Shown: positions 36,030-45,700 of the stretch, in pieces
Layout: every line of letters starts with the position of its first letter
Position numbering within the stretch: the stretch's first letter is position 1
Assembly: GCF_004421005.1 (NCBI RefSeq)
Contig: NZ_CP038026.1
Span: 558,001 to 622,000 of the forward strand
Length of the DNA stretch: 64,000 bases
Direction of reading: 5' to 3'
DNA from: Pseudoduganella plicata
Lineage (GTDB): Bacteria; Pseudomonadota; Gammaproteobacteria; Burkholderiales; Burkholderiaceae_D
Notes under the pieces: model-generated
The model's input: the letters and a program-made list of their open reading frames with translations, nothing else
Databases searched by the model: none
What the model was told of the DNA's origin: nothing
Translations under genes and position numbers: made by a program

Positions 36030-38027
36030 ATGATACTTCCTACACCTAAACAAGCGCCTTTTCCGGTAGAGAGCTTTTTCGCGTTGTCCTCTGAGGAGAA
36101 ATCTAAGCGCGCGCTATCGATTGCGCGATATGCTAGCTCTGCCCCATGTGCCATACCCATACGTATCAGCATTTTTTTTGATGGAACGAATAATAATCTT
36201 TTGCGTGACCGGGATGGGCAGCGAATTCCAGTGTTGGGAGTTGATGGGAGCGACGCTACTATAGCTGGCGGCACGGAGCGTCTGCCTACCATTGAGTGCA
36301 GCCACAGTAACGTGGCGCGTCTGTTCGGTGCGCATACGCCGACCAATTTGGAAAGCGGCATATTTTCGTACTATATTCCTGGCGTGGGGACGCCGTTTCC
36401 TGAGATCGGCGAGTTAACTGAGAGCGCGGGAGGTAAAGCGTTCGCTGCAGGCGGGGAGGCTAGAATTATCTTCGCGCTATTGCAGGTCATTAACTCTGTA
36501 CACGGTACGCTGAAAGGCAAGCCGCGTCTCAAAGACGACGCCGTGGGCGCGCTGGCTAAAAGTTATCGGCGAGCCGTCGCCACGCCGCCCCCACCAGGCG
36601 ACGATAGAATGCGCGGCAGTCCTTTGGTCGAGTTTTTCTCGGAGCACATTGAGTTGTTGAGGCAGATGCTTATCGCTGCCGCGAAACCACACATCCCGTC
36701 AATTACACTAGATGTTTTTGGGTTCTCGCGAGGCGCAGCTGAGGCAGTTGCGTTTTGTCACATGTTCGACGAATTATTGGAGAAGGGAAAATTTGCAGGT
36801 ATTGCCGCGAGCATTAACTTTCTTGGTATATTCGATACTGTTGCGTCTGTTTTTATTGGTGACTCAGTGGCGAAGACGCTTCCCATACCTGACCGGGCGG
36901 CTGATGGCCACTGGGCATGGGCAAGCAGAATTTTGGACGACTTACCGGGCTGTATTCGGAGCGGGCGTCATTATATAGCTGCGCATGAGCAACGAATGAA
37001 TTTCCCCGTGACAACTCTAAACGGCTCAAGGGAGTTCAAGCAAGTATATTTCCCAGGCGTTCACTCTGATGTGGGCGGCGGTTATGCGCCAGGCGAGGGC
37101 GGAAAGGGGCGAGGTGCGCAATCCGAAATGTTATCGCAGATCCCATTGGCGTACATGTACAAGGAAGCGCTATTGGAGGGCGTGCCATTGTTATTGTATG
37201 ATGAGTTCCCCCTAGCATTGAAGGACGACTTTTCTGTGAGCAAAGGCCTTGCATCCGCATGGGAGGCATATACCGAGGCGCTTATTGATCGATCGGACGG
37301 CACTGACCACGGTGACCGCCTGAAGCGACACATGAAGTTGTACTACGACTGGAGAGCGGTTAGACTGGAGAGCATGCGCCAATGTCAGTTCTTTGTCTCC
37401 GCGAGTAAGCAGTCTCAGCAAGATCTTGATGATTCTAACCGGCTGTTAAAAGGGGATCTCGTGCTCATGCGGCGTCGACGGCTGCCGCCCGATGCGCGCC
37501 CCGAGTTAGACGATCGCCAGAAGCAGAGCGCTAACCAATGGGTATGGGTGCACGCTAACGATCCACTGGACGCTTGGGAGGTGTTCGCATTGAATTGTTT
37601 TTTGTACCCAGATCCCCCTAATTCGCGTGTGACCGCTTTTTTTGATGATTTCATGCACGATTCCATTGCAGGCTTCTACCTTGCAGGAGAAGTGACGGAA
37701 TACGACAAGCGTGTAAAAATTGCAGAGGTACTCAAAAAGCCTCCAAACAGTCTAAAGGGGTTTAATAAGAAGATTGTCGAGCATTGGAATCTGTGCCATT
37801 CGCTCGCGAAGAGGAAAAAGTTAGGCGAATCGTTAAATGAAGAGGAACTGCTGTTAGCAAGAGAAGCTGAGACTGGCACGCCCTATCCCATAATGACGGA
37901 TGAGGATACGAAAGATATGAGGAATGGTATGATCACTACGCAGACTTCTACTCGAAGAGAGGGGGCGGTTATTTCCTGCGTCGCGGCTACTTCCCTCGGG
38001 ATGGAATCATCTTCAAAAAGCACTTGA
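36030..38027 (+). CDS. Tle1-type DUF2235 phospholipase effector, cassette 3 (C-terminus frameshifted)
   Basis: The 665-residue frame is a DUF2235 alpha/beta hydrolase: oxyanion/nucleophile elbow G-F-S-R-G with Ser233, 'FFDGTNNN' near the N-terminus, 'LGIFDTVASV' (Asp) and 'FPGVHSDVGGGY' (His). Tle1 enzymes hydrolyse phospholipids of target membranes. Near the end, the GGGGG run at 37961-37965 seems to lack one G: with it the protein would continue 'GGYFLRRGYFPRDGIIFKK...' to a TAG at 38165-38167, resembling the end of the cassette-4 lipase. As written the last ~25 residues are out of frame. No clear ribosome binding site precedes ATG 36030. Confidence 0.88.
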   Translation: MILPTPKQAPFPVESFFALSSEEKSKRALSIARYASSAPCAIPIRISIFFDGTNNNLLRDRDGQRIPVLGVDGSDATIAGGTERLPTIECSHSNVARLFGAHTPTNLESGIFSYYIPGVGTPFPEIGELTESAGGKAFAAGGEARIIFALLQVINSVHGTLKGKPRLKDDAVGALAKSYRRAVATPPPPGDDRMRGSPLVEFFSEHIELLRQMLIAAAKPHIPSITLDVFGFSRGAAEAVAFCHMFDELLEKGKFAGIAASINFLGIFDTVASVFIGDSVAKTLPIPDRAADGHWAWASRILDDLPGCIRSGRHYIAAHEQRMNFPVTTLNGSREFKQVYFPGVHSDVGGGYAPGEGGKGRGAQSEMLSQIPLAYMYKEALLEGVPLLLYDEFPLALKDDFSVSKGLASAWEAYTEALIDRSDGTDHGDRLKRHMKLYYDWRAVRLESMRQCQFFVSASKQSQQDLDDSNRLLKGDLVLMRRRRLPPDARPELDDRQKQSANQWVWVHANDPLDAWEVFALNCFLYPDPPNSRVTAFFDDFMHDSIAGFYLAGEVTEYDKRVKIAEVLKKPPNSLKGFNKKIVEHWNLCHSLAKRKKLGESLNEEELLLAREAETGTPYPIMTDEDTKDMRNGMITTQTSTRREGAVISCVAATSLGMESSSKST

Positions 38028-38197
38028 CATACCCTGACAACCTATCACGTTCCGCTCAAGTTATCCGTGTCCAAAGGGCTGGGAAACCTGATGAGTTATA
38101 TGAAGCATACTGGAGTAATAGTGTCGAATCGGACGTCAGCCGCAACGGCAGATTAGCTGTTGTTTAGTGCTTGCGTTGCGTAGATAGTCGTGCAGCG

Positions 38198-40900
38198 ACG
38201 CCCACACCGACACGACGTCGCTGCTGGGCAAGGGTCACGAGAAAGGCAAGTCTCGCCATCAGCCTGGCCGACGGCACCCGTACCACGTTCTCGGGCGACA
38301 TCACGCAGGTGGCCATGCTGGGCAGCGAAGGCGGCCTGGCGCGCTATCGTGTCCGGCTGACGCCGTGGCTGTGGCGCCTGACCCAGGTGCGCAACAGCCG
38401 GGTATGGCAGGACAAGAGCGTCATCGACATTGTCGACGACGTGCTGGGCGCCTACTCGCCGCTGGCGCAATGGCGCTGGAGCGGCGAGACGGATGCCTTC
38501 CTTGCCGACGTCCCGCCGCGCAGCTAATGCTGCCAGTACCGCGAAACGGATTACGAATTCGTCCAGCGCCTGCTGACGGAAGAGGGCCTGGCCTGGCGCG
38601 TCGAGGAAACCGAAGACGGCCACGGTCTCGTCCTGTTCGCGGACAGCAGCCAGGAAACCGCAATCGCGCAGGACGCCAGCAGTGAGCAGGACGGCGGCAT
38701 CCGCTTCCACGGCGCGCGCGTGGGCGAAAAGGGCGACACGATCCAGGCGCTGCAGGCGCGCCGCCGTGTCGTGTCGACATTGACCACGCTGCTCAGCTAC
38801 GACTACAAAGCGAAAAAGGCGGTGGCGGCCAGCGCTCCCTCTCGCCGGCAGTTCGGCAAGCTGCCGACGCTGGAGAGCTACGACGTGCCGGGCCAGTACG
38901 CGTTTGCCAGCGGCGCGGTAGCCGATCATTACGCGGAACTGCAGATGCAGGGCATTGAGGCGCGCAGCCGCCAATGGCACGGCCGCTCGACGGTCCGCAC
39001 TTTGGCGGCCGGCACGCGCATCGACGTCACGCAAGGTCCGCTGGCAGCGTTTGGCGACGCCGCGTCGGCCTACACCGTGCTGCGCGTGACGAGCGTCGGC
39101 GTGAACAACCTGCCGTCGCCTGCGGTACAGGCGCTGGCCGAACTGTTCGGCCCCATTGCGGAGCTGCTGGAGGAGGCACTGCACGAGCGCGAGCTGAATG
39201 GCGAGGACATGGCCCTCGTCATCGACCAGGCGCGCAAGAGCGGCTACGCTAACCCCTTCGAGGCGATCGCTGCGGACGTGATCTGGCGCCCGCAACTGCC
39301 GGGCAGCGAAGGCCGCAGCCACCCGAAGCCGACGGCACCCGGCGCGCAAAGCGCGATCGTCATCGGCCCGGACGGCAACGACCAACCGAGCGGCGCGGAC
39401 GAACTGTACTTCGACGCGCTGGGCCGCGTGCGCATCCGCTACCACTGGCAGGATGCCGGTGACGCCTCGTGCTGGGTGCGCGTGGCGCAACGCACGGCGG
39501 GCGGCGGCATGGGCAGCCAGTTTTTACCGAGGATCGGCCAGGAAGTGCTGGTGCAGTTCATCGAAAACGACATCGACCGCCCGCTCGTCATCGGCGCGCT
39601 GTACAACGGACAGGGCGAGGGCGGCCACGCGCCGACACCGGGCGGCCAGCCGGCCGAGGGCGACGATCCGGCTGCGCTGTTCAAGCCGGCGTCGGACCAT
39701 GCGCCGTCCGCGCAGGGCAATATCGCTGCCGGCAACAGCCCGGTGTGGCATGGGGCTTCCGCAGGCAGCGACGGCCATTCGAACGCGGCCGCGCAGTGGG
39801 GGGTGCGGACGAAAGAGTTTGGCGGTAGCGGTTACAACCAGCTGCTGTTCGATGATACGGATGCGCAAGGGCGCGTGCAGTTGCGCTCGACCTATGCCGG
39901 GTCCGAGCTGACCTTGGGGCACCTGATTCATGCTGCCGACAACTATCGCGGCAGTTTGCGTGGGCAGGGGGCCGAGTTGCGTACCGACGCTTATGGTGCC
40001 GCTCGCTGCGGGGCTGGGTTGCTGGTGTCCAGTTATGTCGTGGCGCATTCGGCTGGCTCGCGGGATCCTGTCGGGGATAATGCTGCCGGGATTGCGTTGA
40101 TGAAGCAGGCGGTCAAGTTGGGCGAGACGTTCAGTGAGGCTGCGGTGACGCATAACACGGTGGCGTTGGCTTCGTCGATCGGTCCTGCGAAGGCTGGTGC
40201 TTCTTCGATGTCGGACAAGGAAGCGCCGCTGGCTGCCATGCTGACCGCCGTCTCCGGCATGGTCGAGAGCGATAGCCTTGGCAGCGCCAAGGGCTCCGCC
40301 AGCGCGAAGAAAACGTCACCAGACGGTGGTTCGCTGCCGCATTCCACGGATCCGATTGTCGCCATCAGCGCAAAAGCGGGTTTGGGCGTCACCGGCGCTG
40401 GTGCCATGCAGATGTCGAATGGCGAAACTATTTCTCTGATGAGCGGGTCGGACACGCAGTTTGTGTCCGGCGGCCAGATGCGTGTGCATTCCGGTCAGGC
40501 GATCGGTGTGCTCGGTGGCGCCGTTGCGCCCGGAGCTGACGGGCTTGGCGTGCAGATGATTGCGGCCAAGGATGCCATCGATGTGCAGGCGCAGGCGGAT
40601 ACGTTGACCGTTCAGGCGCGCGATGAGGTCAATGTCATCAGTGCAAATGCGTTTGTCGATTTTGCTGCTGCGAAGAGTATTTCGTTGTCCACTGCTGGTG
40701 GGGCGAATATTACGATCGATGGCGGGAATATTACGGTGCAGTGCCCGGGGAAGCTCGTCGTCTTGGCCGGGAGTAAGAATTTCGATCACGCCGTCAAAGA
40801 ACAATATGTTCTCCCTGTATTGCCGAACTCGGTTTGCCCCGATTGCCTGCTTCGGGCTGCTGCGGTTGGTTCGCCCTTCGCAGCGAGAGGGGGGCGCTAA
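38198..40900 (+). pseudogene. vgrG: 5'-truncated VgrG copy 4 with a nonsense codon
   Basis: The repeat begins 31 bases after the presumed end of the preceding lipase gene. It lacks the first ~65 codons. At 38525-38527 a TAA replaces the TAC (Tyr) found in the other copies ('RSYCCQYRE'), cutting the frame; the long downstream part (from GTG 38720, 726 residues) stays open to TAA 40898-40900. The tail 'LPVLPNSVCPDCLLRAAAVGSPFAARGG' resembles that of copy 3. The stop overlaps the start of the next DUF4123 gene (TAATG). From about 39400 to 40280 it is nearly identical to copy 3. Confidence 0.87.
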
Positions 40901-41757
40901 TGAGATGCACTTCGCTATTGCCGCTGTTGGATTTCGGCACGGACTTCTCCACGTATTCTCTCTTGGATGGCGCCCAGGCACCTGGCATCTGGGATGCTCT
41001 TCGCCGAGACGAAGAGATAGAAATCTATCCGTTGCTGGGTGATTCCGACGTCACACTTGTTGGTCCAATACTTGTGTTCCATAAAATGGGTCCCGCTTGC
41101 CGAACGCTCTCCAGTATGGCAGAGGCTGATAGTAGCAGCTTTTACCTTTCTATTTTGCAAGCTCATGGTAACAAAGACCTGCTTATTGCGCATCTTACGA
41201 CGCTAACCCAGGTGTCTCATGCGGACGGGTCACAATGGATTATGCGGTATTACGATCCTCGTGTACTTCCACACTGGGCCGGCGTCCTAAATTCATCGCA
41301 GCGTGCTTTGGCTTTATCGCCGATTCGGGCTTGGCATTATATGACTGCTGATTGTTCGCCGGAGAGAATAACGGGCGAAGGCTCGCAGCAACTAGCTTTT
41401 GGACATTTCGAGCAGATTTGTCTTTCCGAGGAACAGAGCGTCGAACTTCTATGTAGGTGCGCCCCATTGATGCTGATGAGCATAATATCTCAGGAGAGGG
41501 GCGGTGATATCTGGTGCAGAGGTGAGTGCGAACGGTCCGAATTCGTTCATCAGGTACTCGCGAACGCGAAAAATCTTGGGATCATCGAGTTCTCAGACCA
41601 AAAGACTTTTATTCTTCTAGCGTTGGCTTACGGTGAGAATTTTCATGAATCCGCTGCGTTTCTAGAGATGTGGAAGGCGGAAAGTGGCGGGGGGCTTAAT
41701 GCCATGATTTTGAAAATGCCATCGCAGCTTCTTAGTGGGTTTGGATTAAATAAATGA
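40900..41757 (+). CDS. DUF4123 T6SS effector chaperone (Tap/TEC), cassette 4
   Basis: The 285-residue protein carries the DUF4123 marks: 'YSLLDGAQAPGIWDAL', 'YPLLGDSDVTLVGPILV' and 'MRYYDPRVLPHW'. It probably binds the cassette-4 Tle1 lipase and hands it to the VgrG tail. ATG 40900 shares bases with the vgrG4 stop, and its own stop overlaps the next lipoprotein start, so the operon is tightly coupled. It is clearly the functional counterpart of the 34614 gene but diverged in sequence. Confidence 0.87.
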   Translation: MRCTSLLPLLDFGTDFSTYSLLDGAQAPGIWDALRRDEEIEIYPLLGDSDVTLVGPILVFHKMGPACRTLSSMAEADSSSFYLSILQAHGNKDLLIAHLTTLTQVSHADGSQWIMRYYDPRVLPHWAGVLNSSQRALALSPIRAWHYMTADCSPERITGEGSQQLAFGHFEQICLSEEQSVELLCRCAPLMLMSIISQERGGDIWCRGECERSEFVHQVLANAKNLGIIEFSDQKTFILLALAYGENFHESAAFLEMWKAESGGGLNAMILKMPSQLLSGFGLNK

Positions 41758-42392
41758 GAAATGCACTTCCATATTTTTTTACTTTAATGGCGACGATGTT
41801 GGCGGCGGGATGTTGGAATGGCTCAGCTGCGCAAACTATGTCCATTAGCACTTATAATTACACGGGAAATAGCCTTTACAGTATCCATGTTCAGGAGGCG
41901 TCGAGTAAATTTAATATCGATTCAGCCGCGGCTGGAGGCTCAATATTTCTCGACAATGCAGACGCTGCGACTTTCGAGGATGGCCGGCCATACACTTCTA
42001 AATCAGATGTCTGCTGTTTTGCAATGTCCGCAACCGCTGCAAAATCAGACATACGCGTCGTTTGGAGCGAAGTCTACGACTTAAGTGCATTCAGGAGCAA
42101 TGAGCCGTCTGCGGAAGACGAACGAAATAATCGGGGAGCACCGCCGGGCGCAATTTGGTGTACGGCAATCGTAAAAGTTCGCGGCGAGCTAACTCCGCTT
42201 ACGAATAAGTTGGTATTGCATTTCTTGCAGGATGGCGTCGTGATCGCGGTGTTGGGTGACTCTACGGCTAACCGTCCTTTGGACGAATCGGAAGTGGCGG
42301 GCCATGTGGTAGACCAAGCCAAAGGGAAGACTTGTAAGATTCAAGCGGATAATCCTTGGTACGGCGCAGCGCCGAAAAAACATCAGGAGTAA
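41754..42392 (+). CDS. Lipoprotein related to DUF3304, candidate Tle1 immunity, cassette 4
   Basis: The 212-residue protein has a lipoprotein signal (MRNALPYFFTLMATMLAAGC, lipobox A-A-G-C). The mature part shares 'YNYTGNSLYSIHV' and 'DVCCFAMSA...IRVVWSEV' with the cassette-3 lipoprotein, in the same order, which places it in the same family. It is located between the chaperone and the Tle1 lipase and coupled by an ATGA overlap, so it should protect the periplasmic side of the producer from that lipase. Confidence 0.78.
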   Translation: MRNALPYFFTLMATMLAAGCWNGSAAQTMSISTYNYTGNSLYSIHVQEASSKFNIDSAAAGGSIFLDNADAATFEDGRPYTSKSDVCCFAMSATAAKSDIRVVWSEVYDLSAFRSNEPSAEDERNNRGAPPGAIWCTAIVKVRGELTPLTNKLVLHFLQDGVVIAVLGDSTANRPLDESEVAGHVVDQAKGKTCKIQADNPWYGAAPKKHQE

Positions 42393-42394
42393 CT

Positions 42395-44035
42395 ATGGGA
42401 AAGCCTACGGTATGGCGACTTACTGACTGGACAGAAGCGGACAGTATTAAGCGTGATTTTGTGCGGCAGGACCTTGGGGAAATTAAAGATATTAAAGATT
42501 GCCAAGAATGCCCCAAACCTGTTTGGGTGACTGTATTTTTTGATGGTACCGGAAATAATTTTGTCGCGGATGGCGACGGGAAGCTGGATCCAGAAAAGGT
42601 AAGCTATAGCAATATTGCCAAATTCGCTGCATTTGCACACGCGGGCAATGACAAGACTAACCGAACGCACGGCATATATGTGCCGGGCGTTGGTACGAAA
42701 TTCGCCGAGATCGGCGATTCAGGCGATGGGATTGATAAGGCGGCCGGTATGTCTACCGCGAAGCGTGGTGAGGATCGCATTAACTGGGCATTCCAAGTAA
42801 TGTCGGAGCGCGTTGATTCCCATTTGCCATTGGTCAGCCAAATCAATATTGCTGTGCTTGGATTTAGTCGCGGAGCTGCTATGTCCCGGGCGTTTGTTAG
42901 GAGGTTGAGTGAGCGATATGGGACTCTGGGTGGCGAGATGCATTGGCCTCGTGGGAACAATCCTACTATCAACGTTTATTTCCTCGGAATTTTCGATACG
43001 GTCGCGTCGGTCGGGTATGGTGGTAGTAAGTTAGAATCAGCGATCGCGAGCCTGCCAAGCGTGCCTACTCAGGTACTCAGGATCGCCGCTGACTATGGTG
43101 GCCATGCAGGATGGGCTAGCGATCTCCGTATTCCAAGCTACGTAAAGAAGTGCGTACATTATGTTGCTTCCCACGAAGTAAGGGAGAAGTTTCCTAGCGA
43201 CTCTGTCAGGGAGTCTCTGCTTGTTCCTGATAATTGTGAGGAGTACTTCTACCCCGGTGCGCACTCAGATGTAGGCGGAGGATATGCGTACGGAATCCAG
43301 GAGTGGCGTAGCGCGGAGCTTTCTAGAATTCCTCTCTGCAACATGTTTCGAGAAGCGTACGCAGCAGGAGTGCCATTTTTCCCGCCAGCAAAGGTGATTA
43401 AAAAATCCGGCACGCTTTTTGAGATCACGACCGATTTGGAGGAATGTTTTAATTCATATATATCATGGATGCCAGAGAATTATAGCCTCGAGAAAAACAT
43501 TATCGTCAACATGAATTTCTATTATCATTGGCGTTGGGGACGGTCCCAGCGAATGCAGAAACTCGCGAAATCTACTGCGGGCGTTGGCAGCTCCAGTCAG
43601 CACAACCTTGGTTCATCGGATCCATATATGCGTATCACCGACGAGGAATGGAACAAGGATGTGCAGAATATTGCTGAGAAGAAAACTGGGAGCTGGGTCA
43701 GCTCGACCACAACCCTCGAGGACGCAATATTTGATGCTTGGCGAGGTGGCTTGCGAAAGATGCTGCCTCCCGACCGGCTTAGGTTGTTCGATAGATTCTT
43801 TGATTATTATGTTCATGACTCTGTCGCTGGCTTTAAGCAGCAGATGAGTGAGAGTCATATCGGATTTGTTGAGTCGAGCAGGTGGACAAAGAATCGGCGC
43901 TACTTTTTAGGTAAGCGTGGGAAGAAGTTCCTGTATTGGACTTACGAGGGTAACCATCCTGAATCGCAGCGCCCGAGGGTCGCTGTACTGCGCCCAGATG
44001 GCCCGTCTGATCACGACTCCATAGCATCTGCTTGA
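42395..44035 (+). CDS. Tle1-type DUF2235 phospholipase effector, cassette 4
   Basis: The 546-residue protein is an intact DUF2235 hydrolase: 'VTVFFDGTGNNF' near residue 50, G-F-S-R-G with Ser158, 'LGIFDTVASV' and 'YPGAHSDVGGGY' with the catalytic Asp and His. ATG 42395 has 'aggag' seven bases upstream and directly follows the lipoprotein stop. It is shorter and diverged from the cassette-3 lipase but keeps the same motif order. Together with its DUF4123 chaperone and lipoprotein it forms a complete effector module, although its VgrG is broken. Confidence 0.92.
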   Translation: MGKPTVWRLTDWTEADSIKRDFVRQDLGEIKDIKDCQECPKPVWVTVFFDGTGNNFVADGDGKLDPEKVSYSNIAKFAAFAHAGNDKTNRTHGIYVPGVGTKFAEIGDSGDGIDKAAGMSTAKRGEDRINWAFQVMSERVDSHLPLVSQINIAVLGFSRGAAMSRAFVRRLSERYGTLGGEMHWPRGNNPTINVYFLGIFDTVASVGYGGSKLESAIASLPSVPTQVLRIAADYGGHAGWASDLRIPSYVKKCVHYVASHEVREKFPSDSVRESLLVPDNCEEYFYPGAHSDVGGGYAYGIQEWRSAELSRIPLCNMFREAYAAGVPFFPPAKVIKKSGTLFEITTDLEECFNSYISWMPENYSLEKNIIVNMNFYYHWRWGRSQRMQKLAKSTAGVGSSSQHNLGSSDPYMRITDEEWNKDVQNIAEKKTGSWVSSTTTLEDAIFDAWRGGLRKMLPPDRLRLFDRFFDYYVHDSVAGFKQQMSESHIGFVESSRWTKNRRYFLGKRGKKFLYWTYEGNHPESQRPRVAVLRPDGPSDHDSIASA

Positions 44036-44068
44036 TATCTGCTCTAGCACACTGGCGACATCGTTGTT

Positions 44069-45310
44069 CTGTCCACCAACACGCACATCGACACGACGTC
44101 GCTGGTGGGCAAGGGTCACGATGAGAGCCAGCCTGGCCGTCAGCCTGGCCGACGGCACCCGTACAACGTTCTCTGGCGACATCACGCAGGTGGCGATGCT
44201 GGGCAGCGAAGGTGGCCTGGCGCGCTATCGTGTCCGGCTGACGCCGTGGCTGTGGCGACTGACCCAGATACGCAACAGCCGCGTATGGCAGGACCAGAGC
44301 ATCATCGACATTGTCGACGAGGTGCTGGACGCCTACCAGCCGCTGGCGCAATGGCGCTGGAGCGGCGAGACGGATGCCTTCATGGCCGACATCCCGCCGC
44401 GCAGCTACTGCTGCCAGTACCGGGAAACGGACTACGAGTTCGTCGGGCGCCTGCTGACGGAAGAAGGGCTGGCCTGGCGCGTGGAGGAAACAGCAGACGG
44501 CCACGGCCTCGTGCTGTTTGCCGACAGCAGCCAGGAGACGGCGATCCCGCAGGACGCCAGCAGCGCACAGGATGGCGGCATCCGCTTCCACGGCGCGCGC
44601 GTGGGCGAAAAGGGCGACACGATCCAGGCGCTGCAGGCGCGCCGCCGCGTCGTCTCGACCCTGACGACCTTGCTGAGCTACGACTACAAGGCAAAGAAGG
44701 CGGTGGCGGCCAGCGCGCCGTCGCGCCAGGGGTTCGGCAAGCTGCCGACGCTGGAGAGCTACGACGTGCCAGGGCAGTACGCGTTCGCCAGCGGCGCGGT
44801 GGCCGATCACTACGCGGAACTGCAGATGCAGGGCATTGAGGCGCGCAGCCGCCAATGGCACGGCCGCTCGACGGTCCGCACCCTGGCGGCGGGAACGCGC
44901 ATCGACGTCACGCAGGGCCCGCTGGCCGCCTTTGGCGACGCCGCATCGGCCTACACGGTGCTGCGCGTGACCAGTGTCGGCGTCAACAATCTCCCGTCGC
45001 CGGCGATACAGGCATTGGCCGAACTGTTCGGCCCGATCCCGGAACTGCTGGAAGAGACATTGTACGAGCAAGCGGTGGCCGACGAGGACATGGCGCTCGT
45101 CATCGACCAGGCTCGCAAAAGCGGCTACGCCAACCGTTTCGAGGCGATCCCCGGGGACGTGATCTGGCGCCCGCAACTGCCGGGCAGCGACGGCCGCAGC
45201 CATCCGAAGCCGACGGCGCCGGGCGCGCAAAGCGCCATCGTCATCGGCCCGGACGGCAACGACCAGCCCAGCGGCGCGGATGAGTTATATTGGGACGCCC
45301 TGGGCCGCGC
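44069..45310 (+). pseudogene. vgrG: VgrG copy 5, truncated at both ends
   Basis: The repeat starts about 30 bases after the lipase stop. As in the other copies the first ~62 codons are missing and the small 5' remnant is one base out of frame; the body opens at ATG 44121 ('MRASLAVSLADG'). Homology to VgrG ends abruptly inside the OB-fold ('LYWDALGRA', about 45308), after which lysozyme sequence follows. The DUF2345 domain is therefore absent. A deletion that joined this vgrG to a lysozyme gene is the simplest explanation. Confidence 0.87.
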
Positions 45311-45324
45311 ACGTAGGCGCGGAC

Positions 45325-45690
45325 CAAAATCTGCGCGACGCTTACCGCGGCCATTAAACCGAAGTATCCCGCAGTGAAGAACGGTATTACGGCCGAGCAG
45401 GCGGACGCCATCTTCCTCGACGACCTCGCGGAGACATTGAATATTGTCCGACTCTGCATCCAGGCGCCGCTGTATCAGCATGAGTACGATGCCATCGTAT
45501 CGATGGCCTGCACTGCCGGTGGCAAGTTCGTGAAATTTAAGAAACTGATCGCAAAAGCGAATGCGGGGCAGTACAGCGCCTGTTGCGCGGAATTTGCCGA
45601 TATTACGTCGAAGGACTGGCCGGTCTGGTCCTGCGTCGACAGCGTGAAATGGATATCCTCAATCACGCGGTATACAACTCGCAACATTAA
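45325..45690 (+). pseudogene. 3' remnant of a GH24-type lysozyme effector gene
   Basis: The frame carries the C-terminal half of a phage-type lysozyme: 'NGITAEQADAIFLDDLAETL' and 'PLYQHEYDAIVSMACTAGGKF'. The N-terminal part with the catalytic Glu is gone. At about 45611-45614 ('tcgaaggactgg') one G seems lost; in the shifted frame the end reads 'GLAGLVLRRQREMDILNHAVYNSQH' to a TAA at 45688-45690, a usual GH24 ending. It is therefore a truncated, frameshifted effector remnant, ten bases before the next gene. Confidence 0.82.
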
Positions 45691-45700
45691 AGGAAATACG

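Noticed and set aside
20457..45310. Insertion-sequence or transposon origin of the vgrG repeats
   Set aside because: No transposase, terminal inverted repeats or target duplications are visible at the repeat borders.
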